64,000 nucleotides of DNA from NCBI GenBank assembly GCA_032358165.1, contig JAALGY010000033.1, positions 2,914,001 through 2,978,000 on the forward strand. Reading direction: 5' to 3'. Numbering within the stretch: the first letter of the stretch is position 1; every line of letters starts with the position of its first letter. Shown here piece by piece: positions 1 through 10,161 of this stretch. This DNA is from Diplosphaera chodatii. Lineage: Eukaryota > Chlorophyta > Trebouxiophyceae > Prasiolales > Stichococcaceae. Both the position numbers and the translations under genes were made by a program. The notes below the pieces were generated by a model that was not told where the DNA came from, did not search any database, and worked only from the letters and a program-made list of their open reading frames with translations.

Positions 1-2514
1 TCAGCGGCGGCCTGAGCCACGGGCAGCAGTGTCCCTGGGACGCTGCTGTGCGCCTGATCCCAGGAGCCCATCCGATCGAGCTGTGGCACACAGGTGGCCG
101 TATCCGCTGACGCCCGCTGATCGAGTTGCTGGACTGCCGGCGCCATTGTCGTCACCATTGGACCGTGGTCACGCTCTGCATGCTGACTGCCATTTGCAGT
201 GGGATTCGTGGACTGTGGGCCCCAAGCGCTGCTGGCCGGCAGGTCCGCTGCAGGGCTGATGCCAGGCGACACGCTCCGCTGCAAGTGCCGCTCGCTGCCA
301 GAGCGCACCAGCGCTGCCTGTGAAACGCCACAGGTGAATGGCTGAGTACCAGCGAGTGGGGTAGCCAATGACGCCTGATGCTGCATACGCTGGCCTGTTG
401 TCAGTGCAGACCGTCATGGGTAGCATGCAGCAACCATGCCCATCACGCTTGCCTCCTGATAGCCGCTGGTGACTGCCGCAAGCGAGCCGGTGCGCAGCAG
501 GTGCTGGCCGCCCAGCGCTGGTGACATTCCGCTGATTGACATTGGGGACGCGCCTTCCACGCCCTGGTGCCAAGCCGACATCAGTCAGACAGCACTGCAC
601 CATCGCGTTTGCCTCGATCGAACTGGCGACAAGTTGCACATATGTTGGGTCAGTGGCACTTTGCATCAGCATCATGCTTCTGGCCGCCGAGAGAGCCACG
701 ATCAGAGGGTGCCACTGCACCTGCCATGCCTCGGAGCGCTGCCGGCTAGAGGGCGGCGACATGCCCTCAATGTCGTTCATGCTGTCGAAGCTTCGGCGTT
801 TGCCGATGTGGACGCGTGGCAGCCTGCCCGCTGTTGCCGCTGGCTGTGATGCAGGCGCATCAGCTTGGCAGCCTGCCTCAGTGGCTGTTGCCATTGGCTG
901 ATCGACACTGTCAGGAGCAGCTTGCCCTGCTGCTGCACCTGCTGCTGTGTCTGACTGAGTCGTTGCAGAGACCTGCTCTACCCCAGTGCTGGCAGCCGCG
1001 TCTGCACCTGCTGTGGCACTTGCTGTAGTGCCCGTCAATGGCAGCGCCTGTGCTCCTGGCTCTGCTGGAGCGACAGGGTTGCTGGCTGCAGCTGGTGAAG
1101 CTGCCTCCACCCTGACATCTGGCTGCAACTCACTGCAGCTCCCATTGGCTGTCAGCTGTGACTGCATGTGCAGGTTGGATCGTATATCATGGATTTGCAT
1201 GCATTCATGTGTGTGTGAAGAAAGTGACGAGGATGCATCAGCAGCCTGGCAGCCAACCAAGCAGGTAAAGGAAGAGCTTGCCTGCGCAGGTGGCGATATT
1301 ATGCAATTGAGGTGCCCACCCTCAGCAGAGACTGTCCAACCGTCCGGCAGCATCCTGAGGGGGAAGCCGTTGCTGTAAGAAGCACATGCTGTGTCTCTAC
1401 CTGAAACTTGCCGGCATGCCTTTGCCAAGAGCGATGGCAAACCTGTCATTGAGGCGTGCTGCAAGCACGTCGGCAACTGACACGGCTGTGAGGCTGTGCT
1501 GCTGTGCTGGCTGTGCCTTCCGGGCTGTGCTGGCCACAGCCATGGCCGATGGTGAGGTCAAGCTGCGAGCAGAGTGATGCACCATGAGCAACATACCATG
1601 CGTCAAACCTGCCGCATCGGTCAGCTCATGGAGCCGTGCTCGAGTGTAGGCACTGTCTTAGCCTACCTCACGTCACGCAGCAGCCGTTTGCGCTGCTTCG
1701 GCGTGGGTGGCCCTGCACTGCTAGCGGCATATTGCGCCTGCGGCAGCGCACCCGCCACCTGGCAGCTGGCCACGGCGGCATCAATCGCACTCGCAAATAC
1801 CATCGCTTGACTGGAGCCCAGAGAGCTGGTTGGCTGCGGCTGTGGCGTTTGCTGCACTGACGATGCTGCATGTGCTGCCCGATCCCCTGCTGCCTCGCAA
1901 GCAGGCACTGGGTTGTGTGTGCAGCTGGGGTGCGCTGCAATGGCTGGGTCAGTGCCTGGCTGCGGTCGCTCTGCTCGCCGTTTGATGCGCTCCTGGGACT
2001 GCGAACACGACATACGCCACAGTCAGGCCATGCAGTCAAAAACCGCTCACACGGTGCACAGATTTCAGGCAATGACCGCTTCAATGGCAAGCTGTCGGAC
2101 CTTTGACGGCGTGAAAAGTCGTGTGTCCAAGCGGATGGTGTACTGCGGACAGCATGTGTGCACATCCGGCTTATAGATGTACCGCCCGGAGCGACGCCAT
2201 CCACGGTCCAGCAAGTCCTGCAGCACACGCCCGGAGTTTTTGGAAACATCTTTGGTGCGTGACAGCGACATGTGCCGATCCTTGCGGTGCAATGCCTGGA
2301 GCCTGTCCTGTCAATGGCAAGTGTCTTCGATAAGTTGATGATATAATACATGAGGCAGTAAGAACCTTGACGATCTTGCCTGGTATGCTGCAGCAGACAG
2401 CGCGTGCGCCCACATCCCATGGCTGACGCTGCTTGTGTCGCTGCTCTTGCAATAGCCGCAGCGGCTGCTGTTCTTGCCAAAGTCCTCGAGAACGCACAGC
2501 GCCGCATCGTCCAT
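1..2514 (-). CDS. ATE1: Arginyl-tRNA--protein transferase ATE1 (3' end outside window)
   Basis: Transfers arginine from Arg-tRNA to N-terminal Asp/Glu of proteins (N-degron pathway; cytosol/nucleus). Exons on the minus strand: 2380-2514, 2101-2217, 1667-1998, 1401-1562, 1282-1372, 721-1161, 453-563 and 1-317, running off the left edge; phases agree throughout, giving 568 codons. The ATE-N domain is clear: CGYC at residues 19-22, SHGMWAH at about 31-37, DRGWRRSGRYIYKP, then CCPQYTIRL at about 67-75; these cysteines are the conserved N-terminal motif of the family. After it comes a basic stretch and then a long Ala/Ser/Pro/Gln-rich region. The catalytic ATE-C domain is not visible and must lie to the left if the gene is intact. 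The start is the ATG just before the motif. Introns 1 and 5 (and possibly 7) begin with GC. Assigning the low-complexity exons below 1200 to this gene rests only on phase continuity. Confidence 0.8.
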
Positions 2515-3135
2515 GCTGCTCACTTGTACCCACATGCGCGCACATGATGCCAACCTACCATGACGCTCAGGCACAGATGCATCTGCACGCACATGCACAC
2601 TGCATCCACTGGATGTTGTGAGGATTATGATTCGCTTTGCGCCACTGCAATAGCATCCTGCTCACCACATGCGGGCAGCGACACTGCAATGCATGCAGTA
2701 GACTTGGATCGGATTACGTGGTTTTGCCAGGGTGGATGTTGTCCTGCTCAGAGTTGCCTGGCTCATCAGGTGATTTGTAGCAGTCTCTGCATACTCAGGA
2801 ATTCTGCCATCTGCCAAGAACGTCATCTGAAAGTATGCTGACCAAGTTCAGTTGTTGGCATACAGCAGATCAACCTGCTAGCCGCCGACCACTGCTGTGC
2901 GCCATCCATCGCCGAGCAGACGTGACATATATACATTCTCAAGGAGCCTAGTTGAAAATGGTGTGACTTGTGCGCGCTGCTGACACAACGGCGCTACACC
3001 CAGCTCGGTAGCTCCACGCCAAACCTGTGTCAGCAGCAGTGCAAACTCCATGTCCAAGAATGGCTTCTGAAGCTCAGGCGCGCGAGCATTCGATGCTGTG
3101 TCAGGCATGGGCGCTTTGGCGAGGGGCATGAGTGC
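2515..3135. other. Intergenic: ATE1 promoter and SFT2 3' region
   Basis: About 620 bases between the ATE1 start and the SFT2 stop. Short open frames on both strands show no domain, no splice-consistent continuation and no family motif. It presumably holds the ATE1 promoter and the SFT2 3' UTR. Confidence 0.5.
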
Positions 3136-4356
3136 TCACATGCGCCCAGCGAGCTGTCGAGCATATGGTATATAACTCAGGCAGTACCTGCTCCACAACA
3201 CATGCGTGTGAACCACAGTCTGACACTGCATCTGCATGCTGCTGCAGATATGGCACTTTGTTATGCCGCATACCCAGAACACATGATCACTAAGGCACCC
3301 TCACCATGCTAACGCTGCAAGCTGAATGATCATGGCGAGCAGGGTCAGGATCGCACTATGCAGCTGCAGTACACAGCCACGTGAGCTCCAGGGCTGTTAT
3401 GCATAGAGCATGGTCAAACACATGTCATCTTAAGCATGATATTCACATCCATAGATGTTGGCGTGCACCAAACACTTACATGGATGGCGCAAAACAGTGT
3501 CAGGACCATCGAGACGCAGTATATCACGGTTGCGATCAGTCTGTGCAGCACCACAGGAGACTGACGTCAGATGTGTGCGAATTGCTCATGCAGTACGACA
3601 TGCACAAGGGTTCCTGGATCAACAGAGCAATGTCGCTGTACCTGCCCTTCTCCATCATCTTTCGTACATGCGTCAATGGCCCGGACAGGAACATCGTGCT
3701 GCAGAGGTGCCATTTGCATCACAGCTTTCAGGTCTGGTTCCACCAGTAGCTGTGTATGCAGCGGCCGGGCAATGCCGCTGAGCATGCTGTTTTCACGGTC
3801 TGAAGTGTGGCCCACCTTGCAATTGCAAAGATGTTTGCGAATGTGAACAGCACCGCAAACTTGGTCGGCATGACGACGAAGAGCGTTGAGATGAACCCTG
3901 AAAGACCAGAGCACCAACAAGTCATTCGTGACTGCTCGGGGAGAAGACGCAGGCCAGGGTCACCCATGCCGATGTTGCTTGAGAGCACATGGCAGCAACC
4001 TCAACCATAGCAGCGCACCAAAGAACACAGCGCATCCCAAGCAGATCAGGAATCCATACACCCTCTGCGCGTGTGGTGAGCGGACACCATCAGCGCGTTA
4101 CCAGCGACCGGATGGGATGCGCAGTCAGCATCATCAGTGGCAAACACAGTGCCATGCAACCATGTGAGGATGAACAACACACCTGTGTCTTGTTCAATGT
4201 GGTGGCTTCATTGAACTGATCCAGCAGAGAAGCGTTTGCAGGCTCCTCCTCCACCTCCTCTTGCAAACCCACGGCGGTCTTTGTGCGGGTCCACCACTCC
4301 TTTGCCTTTTCTTGTGCAGTGGCGGCCGTCGTGGCCAGTGATGCGGTTTCCGCCAT
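3136..4356 (-). CDS. SFT2: SFT2-family Golgi vesicle transport protein
   Basis: Tetra-spanning Golgi membrane protein of the SFT2/GOT1 type, involved in retrograde or endosome-to-Golgi vesicle fusion. Seven exons (4183-4356, 4019-4064, 3816-3897, 3642-3698, 3480-3540, 3305-3363, 3136-3187) join in phase to 176 aa. An acidic, hydrophilic N-terminus of about 58 residues (starting MAETAS) precedes RVYGFLICLG, TKFAVLFTFANI and GPLTHVRKMM, which are signatures of the family, then two more hydrophobic helices and the C-terminal LSYIPYAR, which matches the family's conserved end. Four membrane segments are visible. Length is normal for plant SFT2 proteins. The last coding exon is only 52 nt. Confidence is high because the order and spacing of all motifs fit the family. 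Confidence 0.9.
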
Positions 4357-4858
4357 GCTCACTGTGAGTCCTCAAGACTTGCTTTCAGCGGCTATATGGT
4401 TTTCCCAGCCAGCTGTTGTACGTGAACAAGCTCGTCGGGCCGCGGAGTTGCTGGTGCAGGTTAGATGCTATGTCACAGCAGCAGACTGCACACGGCACAT
4501 CTTGGCGTCCGATGAGCTCGAGCGGAACTGGAACACAGATGTGCCTGATCTACGGCACGTCACAGCGTAAACCAGGGATTGACTCCTTTGGATGATCTGC
4601 ACACTTGTCAAAAACAGCAGGCTCAACGCCGCTGTGGGATGCGAAGCAAGCCGCTGTGGGATGCAAAGCAACAGCGCAGATGAGTTCCGCAACCTTCGCT
4701 TATATTTAATGACGACGCGGATGGCGAAGCGGGCTGGGCAAACCAGCTGGTCCAGGGTTATGTAACCGCGCCAGGGTGGCAATGGGCAAAATCTCAGCCA
4801 CCCAGGTACAGGCAAGAAATGTTCGCTGCGACAGTCCACTAATGTACACCTATGAGCG
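4357..4858. other. Intergenic: SFT2 promoter and 2OG oxygenase 3' region
   Basis: About 500 bases between two minus-strand genes. It contains a 22-bp tandem duplication (listed separately). A minus-strand open frame crosses it but has no family motif and overlaps the terminal exon of the oxygenase in another frame, so I do not call a gene. Confidence 0.5.
4628..4671. repeat. 22-bp tandem duplication
   Basis: Two adjacent 22-bp copies at 4628-4649 and 4650-4671, beginning GCCGCTGTGGGATGC and differing at a single base (g/a). It lies in the non-coding stretch about 270 bases upstream of the SFT2 start codon, so it may be within the promoter or 5' UTR. Confidence 0.85.
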
Positions 4859-6558
4859 TCATTGTTGCTGGCTGAGTACAGCCCGGCGTACGGCGTCCAT
4901 GCGTGCAGCGCTGCCGAACGATGTCGGCACACCCCAGTCAGCGCGCGCCAGGCATGCAGCCTGCTGCGGCGAGCGCGGCACGAAGACCAGCTTCCAGACG
5001 AGCGAGAAGCGCGGGCGCTGGGCGACGGGCGACGGCGGCGACAGGCGATGCAGCAGATCCTGCCAGAGCAGATGGCACTCGTCAAAAGCTGGATGCCAAC
5101 TCACAGACTCTGCAGGCCTGCAGCATCTGCACCTGAAGAACCCTTCTAACAGGCACCTACAGAGACTCGATACAAAGGGCAGCTGTGAGGCACCTGGTCC
5201 ATCAGGATGGCACGGAAGCGCTTCGGACGTACGACGATGCCAACATCGCTCATCGAGTCCAGGAACAGTGTTTCGGCGTCCCACTCGCGCTGCCAGTCAT
5301 CGTCCAGGTACAGTATCAGGCTGACGAACAGCGGGCGTCCAGGCTCGCCGTTGCAGTAGTCACCGAACTCGTCAGACCACTGTGAGGGTGGGAAGCCTGC
5401 AGCCAGCACCCTAGTTCAGCAGCATGTAAGAGCATGCGGTCACAGGGTCGCATGATGGATGGCACACATACAGTCAGCAGAGCGCTCAGTTGCACCTGCT
5501 GGGTCTGCATCAATGTGCCAGGCAAAGGTGTCTCCAGCCACCGCAGCATTTGCCACAAACTGGTCGCAGTCGGCCCCCGCTCCGCCAGAGCCATCGACAG
5601 CATGGGGCGCTGCGCTGCTGTCTGCAGGCTGGGTCCGCTCCTGGATCATGTCGGATGGCATGTGTGCAATGTCCACGTCAGCATATAGCCGCAGCAGCCG
5701 GGCGTGCACCTCTTGCAGAGCAGGAAGCTCGCTGGAAGCCAGCTGCCTCAGCACATGTTCCTGCACGGCAGCAAATGTCACATGGGACAACACTGGCACA
5801 CAGACATGGGACCTGCTCAAGCTCTGGGCACAGCTACACTTTGATTTCGGGGTTGCGACTTGACGTGAACATGTGGTGCTGACATCGTACACCGGAGCTG
5901 CTGCGGAGCTGACCTTCACGCCCCATGTGGCTGTCGACCCTGCCTGGTCGGCAGTGCGCCGCTCCCATCTGTCACTGGGCAGCCTTGCGGCATGATCCGC
6001 AAACAAGCCTTCCAATGCTGCCTGTTGCCCGAGTCTGTCTGCTGTGTAAGCTGGTTTTGCCGATGGAGGGCCGCCCGCTGCACGACCTGCTGGCGCTGTC
6101 AGGAACGCCAGCAGCTCCCCGCGCACCGCCTCATCAATGAAGTCGTCCAGCACAACGATGTGGCTGTACGCAATGCGAGCGCCACCAGCCGCCGACTGAA
6201 CGATGCGACCATCCAGGCGCACATTTAGCGCAGGCTTGGCGTCACCAGGTTGCCAGGTGGTCTCATGGCTGTGCAGGTATCGCAGCGGCAAGGGGCACAC
6301 ATTTGGCCGGACCTCTGCCGCTGCTGGTGGTGCCTGTACGCCTGCTGCTGCCGCCGCTGGTAAGCTGGCTGTCTGTGGAGGTGCTGTATCTGCCTTTGGT
6401 ACCCCATCAGCGGTCTGCCGTGCTTGCCGCTGCCGCTTGCTCGGCGGCTCCGCAGCTCCTGACCTGACAGCATCTCCTCGCTGGCCCGTATTGGGGGCTG
6501 TGCCTGGAACTTTGCCTGCAGCTGTGGCGCCACTCACAGTCTGGCCCCTTGACTCCAT
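4859..6558 (-). CDS. 2-oxoglutarate/Fe(II)-dependent oxygenase family protein
   Basis: Probable 2OG-Fe(II) dioxygenase of the prolyl-hydroxylase-like fold; substrate unknown. Exons 5914-6558, 5496-5760, 5194-5396 and 4859-5059 join in phase to 437 aa. The N-terminal ~100 residues are Ala/Pro-rich. The double-stranded beta-helix core shows IVVLDDFIDEAVRGELLAFL, the iron-binding HxD as WHIDADP at the end of exon 2, GRPLFVSLILYLDDDW, and RFRAILMDQ followed by DLLHRLS (likely second His) and RPRFSLVWKLVF, containing the Arg expected to bind 2OG. The start is the first in-frame ATG, only 26 bases after the stop of the upstream same-strand gene, so the 5' UTR must be very short or overlap that gene's 3' UTR. 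A later start is possible because the N-terminus is low complexity. Confidence 0.75.
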
Positions 6559-6584
6559 TGAGTGCGGCTGCGCCAGCCAACACG

Positions 6585-7336
6585 TCACTGCCGCTGCTTG
6601 AGGCGCCGCTCCTTGGGCGTCATCGTCAGCCGGTCCAGGAGGGAGCCCTCCTTCAGCTTCCGTGACTCCTGGCGAGCAGCAAACAGGAAAGCACCGTTCA
6701 GAAGCCGTCTGACGGTGACAGGAGGCACAGGCCAGCATGCAGGACAGTCTATTGCCACGCTGTTGTTTCGTTGTTGCTGAACAACATCGTGTGAGCCGCG
6801 CACCTTGTACTCTGCAATCTTCTGCGGCATTTCCTGCATGTTCTTCTGGATGAGCTGCTGCCTGTCAGCCAATCAACGTGGGCGGAGATGTCACGTACTG
6901 TCACTACCCAGGCATTCGCATTGAGCACAGCATCTTGCCCGCAGCAGTCGATGTCAAATGGGCATCACTCGCACCAACCTGACGATAGCTTCACGCTCGT
7001 GCTTATGGCCCTTTGGCTTTCTCCTTTTCGGCGGAGCGGACCAAGAGTTGCCGTCGTCGCCGATCCAAGGGCTGCAGTTGTCAGTATGCTAACTGTAAGG
7101 TACTGCAATTAGCTGCAGCGTGCATGGTGTTAGACAACTGCTAGGCATGCCGAGTGTGATGCGTGCAAGGTAAAGCTGCAGCATGCACGCATAGAAGCGC
7201 ACCTGCCGGCCAGCAGCGCCTCTCGTCTCAACCGCGCCTGATTCTTGGCACTGATTGCAGCCTTGCGCCAACACCCGTTGACGTACTGCGGGCGCAACGC
7301 CTCTGCCCCAAACTTCGCCAGCAGCGCAGCGGCCAT
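6585..7336 (-). CDS. Mitochondrial large-subunit ribosomal protein, mL59/mL64-like (tentative family)
   Basis: Small basic protein of 122 aa from four exons (7203-7336, 6979-7071, 6804-6861, 6585-6668), all phase-consistent. It opens MAAALLAKFGAEAL, then AISAKNQARLRREALLAG, a Pro/Lys stretch RRKPKGHKHERE, the helix NMQEMPQKIAEYK, and ends with the basic PKERRLKQRQ. The KPKGHKxxR plus M.EMP..I.EY pattern resembles a mitoribosomal large-subunit protein of the mL59/mL64 kind; I recognise it by pattern only, so the exact family is tentative. It would be nucleus-encoded and imported. The stop lies 26 bases before the start codon of the oxygenase on the same strand. On the other side a 581-bp gap separates it from VAP on the opposite strand. 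Confidence 0.6.
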
Positions 7337-7917
7337 ACGAGCGTTGACGTCGCACCTATCCTATGGGACGCACGTGATTTCCACTCAACTCACTCAACAC
7401 TCATCAGCGTGTTGCTGAGCAGCAACAGTCTAGGTGGACGCCGCAGCGCTTGGGGTGTGGCTTTGGACACGTGTGGCTGACGCTGCACACACTGATGCGC
7501 GACGCAGTCAATCCTCACTCATGCATCCAACCAGCAACGTCCCACTGGGATGGCGCGCAGGTTGGCAAGTTGGCTGTGCCAAGCGGCAAGCGCCGTGCTG
7601 CGGCGGAAGGCAAGGAAGCTGCTCTGGTGCTTCCTGTTCCCTACAGCTTCAGGCCTGCAGCTTCAGCTGCCGTCTGCACACTGGTCCTGGATCATGCCCT
7701 GCTAGCAATCAGAGTGCACTGGCCCACTGAGATAGGATTGGGCAATCGACGCGGCACCCCGGGCATCTTGTGAGGATTCTGAGGTTGTTCCCTGCTGATT
7801 GACCAGCAACATCCTTTTTCTGGGCTGACAGCAAGCTTCTGGCCACCCCAGAGTCCCAAGGCCGGCTGCCTGGACTGCTGATTCGCGCCAGAGTGGGGCG
7901 AGGAGGCAGCAGGCGAC
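7337..7917. promoter_or_regulatory. Shared upstream region of mitoribosomal protein (-) and VAP (+)
   Basis: A 581-bp head-to-head intergenic region between two start codons, so it probably carries both promoters and both 5' UTRs. Short open frames on the plus strand have no recognisable motif. I see no distinctive element beyond this. Confidence 0.5.
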
Positions 7918-9067
7918 ATGGCTGACCTTCAAATATCGCCCAGCGAGCTGAAGTTCCGCTTCGAGCTACGAAAGACGATTCCCGTCACCCTGACGCTCAC
8001 CAATCCCGGCACGGAGAAGGTAGCGTTTAAGGTCAAGACTACGTCGCCGAAGAAGTACTGCGTGCGGCCCAGCTCCGGGGTCGTGGAGCCAGGCAGCTCG
8101 AAGGATGTGCAGGTCATCATGCAGGTGCTGCCCTTTCTGCCGTGCTCCCTGCTTGATGCTGTATGTGATGTGATCTCTGGTATTCACTTGTCACGCCGTG
8201 GCGAACGGTGCTTGATGCAGGTGTCAAGTTGCGCAACATGCAGCGGGCATGTATACACATGTCACACATTGCGTTCCCTGCAATTCAGGCGCAGCGGGAC
8301 TACCCGCCATCTCTGGAAGATGTGAAGGACAAGTTCTTGGTGCAGTCCACCATTGCACCACCAGATACGCGGGAGGTTGGCGCAGATACCTTCGACCCTG
8401 CCTCCAACAAAACCATTCGCCAGACAAAGCTGCGGGTGCTCCTGGTGAGCAGTCACCTCCATGTCTCACTTGTTTCGCGTTGCGCAACTAGCGCTGTCGT
8501 TCCAGGGTCTACCCTTGCACACATTGGCATCATGTGTGAGTTGCGCAACCTGCCCTTGTGGACCCACGTGCAGGTGGGTCCACCGAAACCACCGTCACCA
8601 GTTCCCGAGGGCATCGAGGAGGAGGCCAGCCCGGTGAAGGTGGCGGCGTACAAGGACGACTCCTCCTCTGCAGCGCCCGACCCCTACGCGCAGGAGCGCA
8701 CCCGCCTCAGGGCAGACCTGCAAAAGGTGTGTGGACACAGTGCGGCATGCGGGTCAGCCATGCTCAACTGGCAGCTGAGGCGCGTCGTAGTTCAGACCTC
8801 CTCCACAGCCATCAGATTGCCATTGCTGGGGCTCGGAGCATGCGCAGGGCGAGGTCTGTAGCGTCATGTGCAACCAAGCTGAAGCTTTGTGTGATGTTTC
8901 TATAGGCACAGAAGGAGAAGGCGGACATGAAGAAGCGGCTGGATTTGCTCGAGCTGCAGGGGCAGGGCGGCGCTCGTGGCCGCCCGCAGCAGACGGCCGC
9001 GGGCTTCAGCACCTGGATCGTGCTGCTGATTGCCGTGCTCTCCTTCCTGGTCGGCAAGTACCTGGCG
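7918..9067 (+). CDS. VAP27: VAP (VAMP-associated protein), MSP domain and C-terminal anchor
   Basis: ER membrane protein that tethers FFAT-motif proteins at contact sites and binds lipid-transfer proteins. Exons 7918-8124, 8289-8444, 8574-8726 and 8906-9067 give 226 aa. The major sperm protein domain spans about residues 1-120: LKFRFELRKTIPVTLTLTNP, VAFKVKTTSPKKYCVRPSSG, the second half FLVQST and TKLRVLL. A linker rich in Pro/Glu/Ser follows, then a short charged coiled coil (KADMKKRLDLLELQ) and a hydrophobic anchor (TWIVLLIAVLSFLVGKYLA). Exon 4 ends at a GTGAGC donor immediately after the anchor, so a short final exon downstream should add a few residues; I could not place it with confidence. 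Start chosen at MADLQI, where the MSP fold begins. Confidence 0.92.
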
Positions 9068-10161
9068 GTGAGCAGCTCTTGCATCCGGCAGTCGTCTCTC
9101 TGGGGCTTGCTGCTGTCAATGTGAACTTGTGGGGTTGCTGCAGCTATACCACTCTCTTCAAGTACTTCAAGACAGTTGCTTGAGGGTGCTGATGTCACCA
9201 CTTGCCAGGTATCAGCAAAGATGTGTGACAGCTGGCAGAGTGCACTTGCGCAGGGCGTAGCAAAGCATCCGGCAGCATGAGGTCAGACGCTCGTTCGTGG
9301 TGGCTGCACAGGGAGCGGTGGGGCCCAAGAGCCTCAGCAGCGCTGTATCGACTATCAACGACACAGTGGCCGGAGAGCTGCGCTGAAGACCCCTGTTGGT
9401 GCCCAGAGCCAGCTGGCAACGAGTCGCAGTTGCGCAACAATACCACAGCAGTGGACATTTGAGGGCCTGACTTCACTGCAGCGGGGAGGCCTGGCTGCAG
9501 CGCAGTGCATGTAGCCGAGCTGCATGCTGGGGTCGTGATACCACTGGACGTCTGTGTGCCAGCATCCCAAATATCCCTTATGCGTCTGGCGTGCATGCCT
9601 ACAGTGTTTAGCCACATGTCCCAGGTCGTCATGCTTAACAGTCGACATGCGCAGACTGCCAGCATCATGTCGTTGGGTTAATGCTCTATGGTCTCCTACC
9701 TTGGCAACTGTGCTCCGCCCTGAAACTGTTCTCAAGTCAAGGAACACACTACTCTCAGTGTGCCCAACGCTGCAGGCATGTGCACGTACAAGTGCTACCG
9801 GCCGAAGTGATGCTTTTGCCAGCTAGACGTTCGCACTACACACCCAGGTGTGTTGTGGACCCACACAATGGGTCCCACACTCCCACTGTGCACCCTTGTA
9901 CTGCCTCTGGCCGACTGCTGACCCGTACAGCTATGCAAGTCGTGACTGCGTATCATGTCTGCAAACTTGAGCACAGACACCATATCATACTTGCGTGACA
10001 CAGCAGTAGACAATCTCCAGGTCGCGGTGGCCTTGTCGTCAGCGATCGTGCCTGCTGGTCGGCCATCTGTATAGCAAGTGATCCACTGCAATTTCAGCAT
10101 TTCACTGTGAGCATCGTCATATGATACAGTTGCAATGAACATGCTGTAGATCCCACATGCA
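9068..10161. other. VAP 3' region and MFS promoter, no gene recognised
   Basis: About 1.1 kb. It should include the short terminal VAP exon and 3' UTR and the promoter of the transporter that starts at 10162. Open frames on both strands are short, lack motifs and have no splice-compatible partners. Confidence 0.45.

Noticed and set aside
169..1476. A 435-codon minus-strand open frame at the left edge
   Set aside because: Its two ends do not fit as one protein; parts are exons of the ATE1 model joined by splice sites in other phases, and the remaining codons are intron read-through.
2878..3129. 83-codon minus-strand frame next to the SFT2 stop
   Set aside because: It lies directly downstream of the SFT2 stop on the same strand, with no splice link and no motif; most likely 3' UTR.
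4468..5085. 205-codon minus-strand open frame
   Set aside because: It overlaps the last oxygenase exon in another frame and has no family motif; the oxygenase frame carries the RPRFSLVWKLVF signature.
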